Shown in pieces: positions 35,772 to 43,909 of a stretch of DNA of 64,000 nucleotides. The notes under the pieces were generated by a model, which did no database searches, was not told the origin of the DNA, and saw only the letters and a program-made list of their open reading frames with translations. Both the position numbers and the translations under genes were made by a program. Origin of the DNA: Companilactobacillus versmoldensis DSM 14857 = KCTC 3814 (lineage in GTDB: Bacteria > Bacillota > Bacilli > Lactobacillales > Lactobacillaceae); contig NZ_AZFA01000011.1 in the NCBI RefSeq assembly GCF_001434295.1, positions 1-64,000 on the forward strand, given 5' to 3'. Each line of letters opens with the position of its first letter. Positions within the stretch are counted from its first letter, which is position 1.

Positions 35772-37248
35772 ACACTCGATCATATATATCGACCCCAAAA
35801 CTAGTCTTCAATGGTTTACCAAGAATCAATTTAAAACTGCGACTTCCATCAGACAAACGTTCTGGACGGAGAAAAACTGGAGCATTAGTATCGTTCAATT
35901 TAAGCATCCTGACAAACTCGAATTGATGAGTAACAGAGATGACTGCGATTCGACTATTGACCAAACCAGAAACCACCTGGGCATTGATTTGGGATCCTTC
36001 ATGCTCGTTAGTCGATGAAAAAGACTCATTCATTAATACTAAACTAGGTGCCTTTAACTCATCAATGATCTCAGACATTCTTTGCAATTCTAGATCCAAT
36101 TTGCCAGAATTCAGCTGACTATCTTCCTCTCGTTTGAAATGAGTATAGATATCATGATAAATCGGTGCCTGATAATTTTGGGCAAAAACATACATCCCTG
36201 CTTGCATCATCATTTGTGCCTGGCCCAGGCTCCGCAATGTCGTCGTTTTACCGCCTTGATTAACGCCAGAAATGACCACTAAGGTCAGTTTGTCAGCAGA
36301 CAAGTCATTACCAACCACTTGAGAAACTTGATCTGTATGTAAGAGTAAAACAACATTTTTTAAATCAGAAATTGAAGTGGCCTCTCCAATAGTAGGATAA
36401 GTAACCTTTAAATCATCCGCAAAATGATGTGTTAGTCGCCCTATGGCAATCAAAAATCCTAATTGATACTGTAATTCAATGAAGAAATTTTCTAGTTCTT
36501 TTTCTGTATTGACTACTTTAATAGCCAAATGGTAATCAGCTTGATTATCATAACTACCTAAGGCATTGCTACTATTATCATCCCGATCAGGAATAACGAA
36601 TTGTGCCTCATTTTTTTCGAAACGGGTTTTCATGGAACCAAAAATATTCGTTAGCCGACTCCCCTTTTTCTCAGAAAAATCTAAGTCAGCTATCTGACTG
36701 CCAAAATCAGCTGTCAGTTTAACCGGATAGCTGTGTGTCGAATTAGCTAAAATTGCTTGAATCACCCCATGCATAGCTGTCAGATCATCCACTTTGAAAA
36801 CATCTTTTAGCCTTTGAAAAAAACTTTTGAAATTAGTTGAACGCCAACCAACCTTACCCAACGGTGTTAATTTTTCTAAATAATTCAAAAAGATATCGAT
36901 TTGACGCGCATTACTGTGCAACTTATATGATGCTGAACCAGAATCTAGGGACCAATACTCATTCTTGGCTTCATCCAAACCTTGAGAAACGATGGTATAC
37001 AATTCCGTCAATTCATCGCGATGAGTCAATGAATCCTTAACTGCCGCTTGCCGGAAATAAATTTCTTCAGAAGTTTGCATTGGTGCAAATAAAACACTCA
37101 AGACCACTTGTCGTAAAAATTTATCGTCACCTGTCATTTCAGACACGATGGGTTCTAGCTCGAGATCTTCAAAAACATCATTTTGCTGTGAAGACAATTC
37201 AAATTTTTTGACAGCAATATTATTGTGATCGATCAAATTTACTCTCAT
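35482..37248 (-). CDS. MutS-like ATPase B (C-terminal tail antisense to hicB)
   Basis: A 588-aa frame. A MutS-type core (lever/clamp-like helices then the domain-V ATPase) occupies about residues 1-493: Walker A GVNQGGKTT, Walker B LVLMNESFSSTN and the VTHQFEF switch. The N-terminal mismatch-recognition domain is absent. Homology to its partner ends near GKPLKTSFGVDIYDRVF (about 35772); the next 95 codons run antisense through hicB and read as low-grade sequence. The start overlaps the upstream stop (ATGA). Second gene of the fluoride-riboswitch operon. Role unknown; it is not canonical MutS and not MutS2, because no Smr domain is visible. Confidence 0.8.
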   Translation of the reverse strand: MRVNLIDHNNIAVKKFELSSQQNDVFEDLELEPIVSEMTGDDKFLRQVVLSVLFAPMQTSEEIYFRQAAVKDSLTHRDELTELYTIVSQGLDEAKNEYWSLDSGSASYKLHSNARQIDIFLNYLEKLTPLGKVGWRSTNFKSFFQRLKDVFKVDDLTAMHGVIQAILANSTHSYPVKLTADFGSQIADLDFSEKKGSRLTNIFGSMKTRFEKNEAQFVIPDRDDNSSNALGSYDNQADYHLAIKVVNTEKELENFFIELQYQLGFLIAIGRLTHHFADDLKVTYPTIGEATSISDLKNVVLLLHTDQVSQVVGNDLSADKLTLVVISGVNQGGKTTTLRSLGQAQMMMQAGMYVFAQNYQAPIYHDIYTHFKREEDSQLNSGKLDLELQRMSEIIDELKAPSLVLMNESFSSTNEHEGSQINAQVVSGLVNSRIAVISVTHQFEFVRMLKLNDTNAPVFLRPERLSDGSRSFKLILGKPLKTSFGVDIYDRVFNLHKNNWSVFSHDFLVLILQYRCQLELLYLLGVRLVILDLMEGFFCHPDQEYLFHPGYAFLHVAYRIQDPQHGLHNPSLVYQHNMDNNLADFLSL

Positions 37249-38783
37249 TTTTGAAACCTTCCTTCAATATCATCAGTCGTCAAATGGTAATTGGCCAATA
37301 AAATTGAAGTGTAAGCCTTACCATTAAGGTCTGCGGGGACAATTTTGAAAGTCCGTTGAGCTTGATCATCCACTTGGCTCATCAGTGTTTGAACTCCAGG
37401 ATGATCACCTAAGGCCTCCAAGAAAGTCACATAAATACCGCAGACATTTTTCTTCATTAATGCTGTCAGGACCCGCTTACCTAACTCAGTTGCATCTTCT
37501 TCCGAAGTCGACGAAAATAATTCATTTAATACGACAAAACTGTGGTCATCTACTTGATCGATGATATCGTGGATCCGCTGGACATCGATCTCTAATAGTC
37601 CACTTAATTTATTGCTCGACTCCTGGCGATCAAAATGAGTAAATATTTTGTTTTTAAGTTGTAAGATAGCTTGGCTTCCTGGAATCGGCATCCCCAACCG
37701 TAGCAAATAATATGCTTGACCGACCATTCGAGCATAAGTTGTTTTTCCACCCTGATTAGGTCCGGAAATAATCAAAAATGGTCGGTCTGGTAACAGATGA
37801 TAGTCATTAGTAACAATAGAGTCACTATCTTTGTCCGACAAATTTTTGACGGCCATCGAAAAATCAAAAGAATCGCTGATTGACTGTTCACCATCGACCG
37901 TAACTTTAGGCAATGTGAAATCCAAACCAAATTCTTGGCTAATCATTTTTTCCACCTTGGCCCAACCAACGTAAAAAGTTAATTCTTGAACAGCTAGTTG
38001 GATACGATCATTATGAAAACTACGATATTTTCCATAAAATTCATTCAATTGCGCAAATTGATCAGGATATAACTTGATCAACTGGCTGATGATCGATGTT
38101 TGTAAGTTATTCATATTGAATGGTGCGGGAGTGTGCTTTATTTTGATTGGTGCAAGCATTTTGTCAGTGTCTTCAAACAAACCACCGAACAACTTTTTGA
38201 ATCTTTCATCAAAGCTCTCTCGTGGTTGAGGATCGGATTCGACCGTGACATTTCTTCCACTCAAATATAAACGGTAATAAATTTTCGAAAATTTTTGATT
38301 GATGTCAGCTATGACTTCACGTAACTGTTCAATCTCGGAACTTTTTTGAAAATCATTCAGATACTGCAAAAATGATCTGAGCCCTTCAGACGTAATTGAC
38401 TGATCAGCTAATTCTTCAACTAATTCGTTGATAGCTTTCAATTGTTGGTCCCAAAGACTGACTAAAACGTGTTGACGATATGCCAAAGGATCAAGTCGCT
38501 CTAATTGAGATTTTTGATTCAGGCAATCAATCATTTTGTCGGTAAAGTTGACCAAAGCTTGATAAATATCAGGATCAATCAAATCATCAAAAATTGCTTG
38601 GCGATAATTTACATCATCCAAATTTTGTGGTAATTGATAATCAAAATTTTTGGTTGAATATCCTGAAAATTCATCGACCTGTTGAAATAGTTCGTCTAAA
38701 TTTAGATCTTGTAAGATGGGATCATTTTGAACGATGATCGTCTTTGGTTCATCTTTGTTTTTGAACAATAAGCTATTAAACAT
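37245..38783 (-). CDS. MutS-like ATPase A
   Basis: A 512-aa protein starting at ATG 38783 (MFNSLLFKN), with AAAGGAAG 9 nt upstream. A longer frame to 38828 would run into the riboswitch terminator and is rejected. The N-terminus is helical. The ATPase has GPNQGGKTTYARM (Walker A), SFVVLNELFSSTSEED (Walker B plus signature) and VTFLEALGD (switch). It shares the fold and order of MutS-like B but is clearly divergent, so the pair may form a heterodimer; this is inference. First gene after the fluoride riboswitch at 38827-38899. Confidence 0.85.
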   Translation of the reverse strand: MFNSLLFKNKDEPKTIIVQNDPILQDLNLDELFQQVDEFSGYSTKNFDYQLPQNLDDVNYRQAIFDDLIDPDIYQALVNFTDKMIDCLNQKSQLERLDPLAYRQHVLVSLWDQQLKAINELVEELADQSITSEGLRSFLQYLNDFQKSSEIEQLREVIADINQKFSKIYYRLYLSGRNVTVESDPQPRESFDERFKKLFGGLFEDTDKMLAPIKIKHTPAPFNMNNLQTSIISQLIKLYPDQFAQLNEFYGKYRSFHNDRIQLAVQELTFYVGWAKVEKMISQEFGLDFTLPKVTVDGEQSISDSFDFSMAVKNLSDKDSDSIVTNDYHLLPDRPFLIISGPNQGGKTTYARMVGQAYYLLRLGMPIPGSQAILQLKNKIFTHFDRQESSNKLSGLLEIDVQRIHDIIDQVDDHSFVVLNELFSSTSEEDATELGKRVLTALMKKNVCGIYVTFLEALGDHPGVQTLMSQVDDQAQRTFKIVPADLNGKAYTSILLANYHLTTDDIEGRFQK

Positions 38784-38826
38784 ATCAGCACTTCCTTTAT
38801 ATTTTTTATAAAAGATAAATGTCGAC

Positions 38827-38899
38827 AAAAAAAGACACCTACCCTATTGGGCAGGCGTCATCAATTCTTACGAATTCTTACGGCGAACGTCATCACCGA
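38827..38899 (-). ncRNA. Second fluoride (crcB-type) riboswitch with terminator
   Basis: Minus strand: GGTGATGACGTTCGCC (38882-38897), then an AATTC-GTAA-GAATT hairpin, then GATGACGCC (38854-38862). The same 3' element opens a perfect terminator stem, GACGCCTGCCC / GGGTAGGTGTC with loop AATA and T7. The core is nearly identical to the riboswitch upstream of eno but with different loops, so it is not a recent copy. It controls the two MutS-like genes. Confidence 0.9.
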
Positions 38900-38916
38900 A
38901 GTTTTTATCTGTTTTT

Positions 38917-38945
38917 ATAATATGCTCATTCAATTATTAGTACAA
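38917..38945 (-). promoter_or_regulatory. Promoter of the MutS-like operon
   Basis: TTGTAC (38940-38945), 17-nt spacer, TATTAT (38917-38922). Transcription would start near 38910, about 13 nt before the fluoride aptamer. Confidence 0.65.
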
Positions 38946-38978
38946 GCATTAAAGCTCTTATCTAAATTTATAATTATT

Positions 38979-40310
38979 TTAAAGTCGACCAAATGATGCA
39001 GCACCGATAGATGGGAACAAACTAACGATTCGACCGATTTGATCACTATCGAGTTTCAATTCGATGATTGGTAACAAGCTATTAATGACATCTTCAGCAT
39101 GATCACTCATTTCAGTGATTCCAACTAATTTACCATCCTTATCATGAACTTGTTTGCTTTCAGCCAATTGTTCTTTGTCGACTTGATAGTACCAATCTTG
39201 TGACAAGTCGGTATCTGTAACTGAAAGACCTTGAGCCTCTGCGTCTTCCACTGAAACGCCGGCTTCAGCAATTCTTGGAGAGGTAAAGACAACTGATGGG
39301 ATGACTGGAAACTTAATGGCATCTTTGGTTTTACCAGAGAATAACTCCATTAAATATGTTGATTCAAAGAGTGCTGTCGGTGTTAATTTTGGTTGTTCAC
39401 TGGCAATAACATCACCTGATGCATAAATATTTTCAACATTAGTTTGTAAATGATCATTCACGGTCACACCGTGTTGATCATATTTAACACCAGCTTTATC
39501 TAAGCCAACATTTTCAACATTAGGGATCCGACCAGTAGCATCTAAGACCCAATCGGTGTCAATGCTCTGATCGTCACCATATTCAACAGTCAAATTACTA
39601 CTATTTTCCATGATTGCTGAAACCTTAGAATCACGGACAAATGTTACTCCTCGCTTTTCAAGGTCAGCAATGACCTTTTCTACGAATGGTTGATGGAAAC
39701 GCCTTAAGGCTTTATCAGCATGCAACATAACTGTTACCTTAGCACCTGCGGCATTAGCAATCGTCGCAAATTCCATCCCAATGTAACCAGAGCCGATAAT
39801 AACAACATTTTTAGGCAATGACTTCATATTCATAAAATCTTCGCTGTCATGCGTTAAATCAGTTCCCTGGATGTCTAACTTATGTGGTCTCAACCCAGTT
39901 GAAATAACGATCTTATCAGCCGTTACTTCTTTATCATTAACAACCACAGTATGCGGGTCAGAAAACTCACCATGACCAGAGATAATGTCGATCCCTACAC
40001 TCTTCATCAGTCCGCTGATCATGTCTGGCAAAGAATCGATGACATCTTGCTTATGTTCAACATTTTTCGTCCAATCAATCTTGACATCACCAGTTAAAAT
40101 ACCATTCAGTCGTTCTAATTCACGACTAGCTTTTACTGGTTCATCCAAAGTGATCTTCGCATTGCATCCTCGGTTTGGGCAAGTTCCACCAATCAAACCG
40201 CTTTCAATAACTGCTACTTTACAGCCTGTGGCTGCTAAAGGAATTGCTCCATCAAAGGTCCCGTGTCCAGCTCCAATATATAGAACGTCGTAATCATACT
40301 TATCTGACAT
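38979..40310 (-). CDS. FAD pyridine-nucleotide disulfide oxidoreductase (glutathione reductase-like)
   Basis: A 443-aa flavoprotein. The N-terminal FAD motif is YIGAGHGTFDGA. The redox-active pair sits in GGTCPNRGCN (CxxxxC). The NAD(P) motif is VIIGSGYIGMEFA, followed by the FAD-closing segment IYASGDV and a C-terminal dimerisation domain. The helix-1 GTFDGA form is unlike classical glutathione reductase (GGSGG). The exact substrate (glutathione, CoA disulfide, other) is open; a C-terminal HPT-type His-Glu dyad was not located, which argues against classic GR. Oxidative-stress function is likely given katA nearby, though that gene is divergent. Confidence 0.85.
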   Translation of the reverse strand: MSDKYDYDVLYIGAGHGTFDGAIPLAATGCKVAVIESGLIGGTCPNRGCNAKITLDEPVKASRELERLNGILTGDVKIDWTKNVEHKQDVIDSLPDMISGLMKSVGIDIISGHGEFSDPHTVVVNDKEVTADKIVISTGLRPHKLDIQGTDLTHDSEDFMNMKSLPKNVVIIGSGYIGMEFATIANAAGAKVTVMLHADKALRRFHQPFVEKVIADLEKRGVTFVRDSKVSAIMENSSNLTVEYGDDQSIDTDWVLDATGRIPNVENVGLDKAGVKYDQHGVTVNDHLQTNVENIYASGDVIASEQPKLTPTALFESTYLMELFSGKTKDAIKFPVIPSVVFTSPRIAEAGVSVEDAEAQGLSVTDTDLSQDWYYQVDKEQLAESKQVHDKDGKLVGITEMSDHAEDVINSLLPIIELKLDSDQIGRIVSLFPSIGAASFGRL

Positions 40311-40676
40311 GAAAAACTTCCTCCTGCAATCTATTTACTATGTTTAATTTAGAACAAAAGTAATAATAAAACAAAGATTTTAATGAATGAAAAAATCACT
40401 CTATCAAAAACAATTTTCCCCGAGGAGCTTGGACCAAACGTGGTAGTTGAATTTTCTTTCAAATAATTTTGAAAGTACTTTAAATATAGCCTAACTAAAT
40501 TTCGATTCAATTATATCTGCTTAATTTATTTTTGTAAATGATAGATGAATTTGAAGTTATATATAGGTAGAACTTTTCAAATAAACAAATTATCATAATT
40601 TTAAAATTATAATTTTTATGTTCTGAGTTTTCTTATTATGTTACATAATAATGTTTATTTTTTTTAATATAGGCGG
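40311..40676. other. Divergent control region between reductase and katA
   Basis: Contains palindromes CTTTCAAA-taat-TTTGAAAG (about 40455-40474) and TTATTATG-tta-CATAATAA (40633-40651), and a PerR-box-like TTATAATTTTTATGT (40607-40621, about 11 of 14 consensus positions). No ORF with a credible ribosome site. Peroxide-responsive control of one or both genes is possible. Confidence 0.35.
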
Positions 40677-40704
40677 TTGACATTCCATCAAAAATACCTA
40701 ATGA
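40677..40704 (+). promoter_or_regulatory. katA promoter
   Basis: TTGACA (40677-40682), 16-nt spacer, TAATGA (40699-40704). Confidence 0.5.
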
Positions 40705-40759
40705 TGTACCTGTATCATTCACTTATCACTTAATAATTTAATTGATTGGAGAGGGTAAC

Positions 40760-42217
40760 ATGGCAAAAAAACTTACAACAGAAAGTGGACAACCTTGGGC
40801 AGATAATCAACATTCTCAAACTGCAGGTTCACGTGGACCTGTTTTAATGCAAGACTATCAACTCTTGGAAAAATTGGCTCATTTCGATCGTGAACGGATC
40901 CCCGAACGTGTTGTTCATGCTAAAGGTGCAGGTGCCAAGGGTGAATTCGTCCTTGAAAATGACATGAGTAAATATACGAAAGCTGATATGTTCAACGAAG
41001 CTGGCAAGAAAACTCCACTGATCGTTAGATTTTCACAAGTAGCTGGTGAGAAAGGTTACCCAGATACTGTTCGTGATGTCAGAGGATTCTCAATTAAATT
41101 TTACACTCAAGAGGGAAATTATGACCTTGTTGGAAATAACACCCCAGTATTCTTCGTCAATGATCCATTGAAGTTCCCCGATTTCATTCATTCTCAAAAA
41201 CGTGATCCCAGAACAAATCGTAGAACTCAAGAAATGCAATGGGACTTCTGGTCACATTCACCAGAATCATTACACCAAGTAACTTATTTGATGGGTGACC
41301 GTGGACTTCCAGCTTCATACCGTGAAATGAACGGTTATGGCTCACATACTTTCAAGTGGGTCAATAAAGATGGCGAACAATTCTGGATCAAGTATCACTT
41401 CATCTCAGACCAAGGTGTTCACAACATGACTAATGATGCTGCTACTAAATTGGCCGGAGAAGATACTGATTATCTTCAAGATGATCTCTTTGATGCGATT
41501 GAAAAGAAAGATTATCCATCATGGACGTTATATGTTCATATTTTACCTTATGAAGAAGGACTCAACTATAAGTGGGATATCTTTGATGTCACAAAGACAA
41601 TTTCTCATAAAGATTACCCACTGATCAAGGTCGGCAAAATGACCTTGAATGAAAATCCAAGCAACAACTTTACTGACGTTGAAGAAGCAGCTATGTCACC
41701 TGCAAACTTAGTCCCAGGAATCGAAGCCTCACCTGATAAACTTTTGCAAGGTAGATTATTCTCATATAAAGATGCCGAAAGATACAGATTAGGTGCTAAC
41801 TTTGAGGACTTACCTGTCAATAGACCATTGAATGAAGTTCACAATTACGCTCGTGATGGTGCTATGAATACCACTAACCCAGGTGGAGATGTCAACTATG
41901 AACCTAATGGTTTTGATGGTCCTAAAGAGGATCCAAAGGCCTCAATCAAACCTGATGAAGTTGAAGGACATACTGGTAATCAACCATATAATTATTCCCC
42001 TGACTATACAACTCAAGCTGGTGACTTATATCGGTTAATGAGTAAGGAAGAACAAGATCGTTTGATCAATACAGTCGTCGATGCTATGGGTAGTTTCGAT
42101 AACGATGAGATCAAGACACTTGAAATCAGACAAATGTATGGTGCTGATAAAGATTATGGTTCACGGGTCGCTGCAGGTTTAAAGATGAACTTGGACGATA
42201 TCCTACAAACTGAATAA
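40760..42217 (+). CDS. katA: Heme catalase
   Basis: A 485-aa monofunctional catalase dismuting H2O2. ATG 40760 ([10 protein letters not shown]) follows GGAGAGGG; six upstream in-frame codons are rejected. Active-site His is in [10 protein letters not shown], the distal Asn in [12 protein letters not shown], and the proximal heme-ligand Tyr in [13 protein letters not shown]. Small-subunit clade-3 length. Lactobacilli do not make heme, so activity would need exogenous heme. The enzyme scavenges peroxide made by lactobacillar oxidases. Divergent from the flavin reductase. Confidence 0.97.
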   Translation: MAKKLTTESGQPWADNQHSQTAGSRGPVLMQDYQLLEKLAHFDRERIPERVVHAKGAGAKGEFVLENDMSKYTKADMFNEAGKKTPLIVRFSQVAGEKGYPDTVRDVRGFSIKFYTQEGNYDLVGNNTPVFFVNDPLKFPDFIHSQKRDPRTNRRTQEMQWDFWSHSPESLHQVTYLMGDRGLPASYREMNGYGSHTFKWVNKDGEQFWIKYHFISDQGVHNMTNDAATKLAGEDTDYLQDDLFDAIEKKDYPSWTLYVHILPYEEGLNYKWDIFDVTKTISHKDYPLIKVGKMTLNENPSNNFTDVEEAAMSPANLVPGIEASPDKLLQGRLFSYKDAERYRLGANFEDLPVNRPLNEVHNYARDGAMNTTNPGGDVNYEPNGFDGPKEDPKASIKPDEVEGHTGNQPYNYSPDYTTQAGDLYRLMSKEEQDRLINTVVDAMGSFDNDEIKTLEIRQMYGADKDYGSRVAAGLKMNLDDILQTE

Positions 42218-42228
42218 TTCAAAATAAT

Positions 42229-42278
42229 TAGTCTCAATCAATGGTAATCATGCCATCGATCGAGGCTTTTTTTGATAT
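42229..42278 (+). terminator. Terminator of katA
   Basis: AGTCTCAATCAATGG / CCATCGATCGAGGCT imperfect stem followed by T7. Confidence 0.75.
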
Positions 42279-42392
42279 CTAATTAATTTTTCCTTGATAA
42301 CATTAATTTCGAAATGACGTTCCACAATATAAAAATTTTTCTTGTCAAATGTAATCGCAACTAAGGTCAGATATGTAATATTATGATGGTGT

Positions 42393-42540
42393 TCTGAAGA
42401 GTAAGTAATGAACAACCCCCTACATTGTTTATTACTTATGAAGACTCAGAATGATTTCCCTTCATAATTTTATGGTTTATGGGATTTAACATGAATCTCC
42501 CCCCTATGTATCTTAAGTTCTCTTCTGCCAAGAGAACTTT
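42393..42540. ncRNA. Structured intergenic element with C-rich loops, candidate sRNA
   Basis: Three ordered foldable elements in a gene-free stretch: an outer TTCTGA (42393-42398) / TCAGAA (42447-42452) pair; an inner long stem AAGTAATGAACAA / TTGTTTATTACTT closing a loop with CCCCCTACA; then an unpaired CTCCCCCCTATG; and a hairpin AAGTTCTCTT-ctgcc-AAGAGAACTT (42516-42540). C-rich accessible loops are typical of Firmicutes sRNAs that bind Shine-Dalgarno sequences. No clear promoter is visible. On the minus strand, GGGGGGAG precedes a 17-codon ORF; that reading is also possible. Confidence 0.35.
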
Positions 42541-42542
42541 AA

Positions 42543-42596
42543 AAAATAAAAGACGCTAATTATTTTCCTCGGATAATTAGCGTCTTTTATTTAGAT
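42543..42596 (-). terminator. Terminator of the GlsB-like gene
   Basis: AAAGACGCTAATTAT / ATAATTAGCGTCTTT stem, T-run on both sides. Confidence 0.85.
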
Positions 42597-42619
42597 ATTT
42601 TATTTTTTGTCCTAAATAT

Positions 42620-42865
42620 TTAGGACATCTTTTGAATGACAAAGGATACGATCACAACTAAAATAATAGCTCCAATCAATGATGGGATTATAGCCATACC
42701 AGCCATTTGTGGACCCCATGATCCCAATAGACCTTCACCTAAAGCAGAACCAACGATTCCAGCTACAATATTGCTGATCCAGCCCATTGATTTACCATTT
42801 TTTGTAAGCGCACCAGCAATCATACCAATAATTGCACCGACGATTAAAACCCATAACCAATGCAT
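42620..42865 (-). CDS. GlsB/YeaQ/YmgE family membrane protein
   Basis: An 81-aa protein with three helices. Glycine-rich small-membrane-protein motifs are present (VGAIIGMIAGALTKNG, NIVAGIVGSALGEGLLG and IPSLIGAIILVVIVSFVIQK). This is the transglycosylase-associated / GlsB family, stress-induced in enterococci and lactobacilli with unresolved biochemical role. AAGGAGGG precedes the ATG. Monocistronic. Confidence 0.93.
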   Translation of the reverse strand: MHWLWVLIVGAIIGMIAGALTKNGKSMGWISNIVAGIVGSALGEGLLGSWGPQMAGMAIIPSLIGAIILVVIVSFVIQKMS

Positions 42866-42965
42866 AAAATCCCTCCTTGAAATATATTTAACACTTCAAG
42901 TCTATGGTATTAAGGATTATAAGACAAATAATACGCTAAAATTACTTAATAAATATTAAGTTACT

Positions 42966-43011
42966 AAACAAAAAGAGCTTATCAACACTGAGATACCAAT
43001 GTTGATAAGCC
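42966..43011 (-). terminator. Terminator of the broken small membrane gene
   Basis: GCTTATCAACA / TGTTGATAAGC stem with a T-run on the minus strand, 130 nt after the pseudogene stop. Confidence 0.75.
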
Positions 43012-43140
43012 ATGTAACGAATAAGATAAACTTTAATAATTTAATTGTTAGCATTGATCTATCCCACAACAGAATCAAATTTTATAGAGTATCGTTACTA
43101 ATAGTAGTCTTGGCATATAAATTAATGCATTAAAAGTTGA

Positions 43141-43402
43141 TTATCTTCTAAAAATATTGAGAATAACTTTCACACACATTGTAATAAATTCAAAAATATC
43201 GGGTCCAAAACTAATTGGTCCCTCAACTTTATCTTTTTCCTTGCTGAATCTAGTAAAAATATTTTTTAACCAATTTGTTTTACTAAAGAAAAATGAAATA
43301 ATCATTATATGAAATAATCATTATAATGGATACTACGATTAATACTCCCAGATATATTCCATTATCATTTCTACTCACCCAAACAACACCAAAATAATTC
43401 AT
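43141..43402 (-). pseudogene. Small membrane protein gene broken by a 16-bp tandem duplication
   Basis: Removing one of two perfect tandem copies of atgaaataatcattat (43293-43324) restores a continuous 81-codon frame. It encodes a TM helix (GIYLGVLIVVSIIMIISFFF), a basic segment (SKTNWLKNIFTRFSKEKDK) and a hydrophobic C-terminal part (FEFITMCVKVILNIFRR). With the duplication, the frame stops after about 39 codons. The start could be ATG 43402 or GTG 43378. A farther ATG at 43441 has a good GGGAG site but meets an in-frame stop after nine codons. A TATAAT box (43560-43565) is upstream, and a terminator follows. Function unknown. Confidence 0.65.
43293..43324. repeat. Perfect 2 x 16-bp tandem repeat
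   Basis: Two adjacent identical copies of atgaaataatcattat (43293-43308, 43309-43324). The unit length is not a multiple of three, so copy number decides the reading frame of the surrounding gene. Confidence 0.9.
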
Positions 43403-43633
43403 ATTAATTTTTTAGTTTAAATGATCAACACGTAAAATCATTTAAAATTTTCTCCCTACAAAAGATAAAAGTATCTAACAATATTTAATTCCCTAATTTG
43501 TAGGATACAAAAAATAAATCCACACATTATCGTTTACAATAAAACACACCATTTTCAATATTATATAATCGATCAACATAGGGTCTAAATCCAATTGCTT
43601 AAAATCACATGTGTATCCTTGATTTTCACAAAG

Positions 43634-43670
43634 AAGTGCGCAAGAAGTGCGCACATTTTTTATTTTTATA
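43634..43670 (+). terminator. Terminator-like hairpin with no plus-strand gene
   Basis: GTGCGC / GCGCAC stem with a seven-base loop, followed by ATTTTTTATTTTTAT. It has no plus-strand gene in front of it; it may be a remnant. AAGAAGTGCGC also occurs as a tandem pair here. Confidence 0.4.
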
Positions 43671-43686
43671 TAAAACCTATAGAATA

Positions 43687-43731
43687 CAAAAAGCCCCAGA
43701 ACATTGATATAACAACGTTTTGGGGCTTTGC
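43687..43731 (-). terminator. Terminator of tRNA-Leu
   Basis: AAAGCCCCA(A)AACGTTGT and ATCAATGTT-CTGGGGCTTT pair across a short loop; T5 follows on the minus strand. Confidence 0.8.
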
Positions 43732-43767
43732 TGATCTTTTCTATAAAGCCTATAACACCGGTAAAAA

Positions 43768-43851
43768 TGCCGTTGGCGAGAGTCGAACTCGCACATGGAT
43801 AACCATACAGCGACCTGAACACTGCGCGTCTGCCAATTCCGCCACAACGGC
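43768..43851 (-). tRNA. tRNA-Leu (CAG)
   Basis: Acceptor GCCGTTG/CAACGGC with A73 and a class-II long variable arm (CTGTATGGTTATCCATGTG-type, about 84 nt total). The T arm is GCGAG TTCGACT CTCGC. The anticodon loop TTCAGGT gives CAG, reading CUG. A 133-codon frame across it is spurious. Confidence 0.92.
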
Positions 43852-43909
43852 TTGATTCATTTTGTGATAAGCTTACCTTAAAACGATACCACAAAATCGA
43901 GGATATGTT

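Noticed and set aside
38784-38828. Longer N-terminus of MutS-like A from 38828
   Set aside because: It would start inside the riboswitch terminator and has no ribosome site; ATG 38783 has AAAGGAAG.
43493-43894. 133-codon minus-strand ORF
   Set aside because: It runs through tRNA-Leu (43768-43851) and its terminator, has no ribosome site and no family resemblance.
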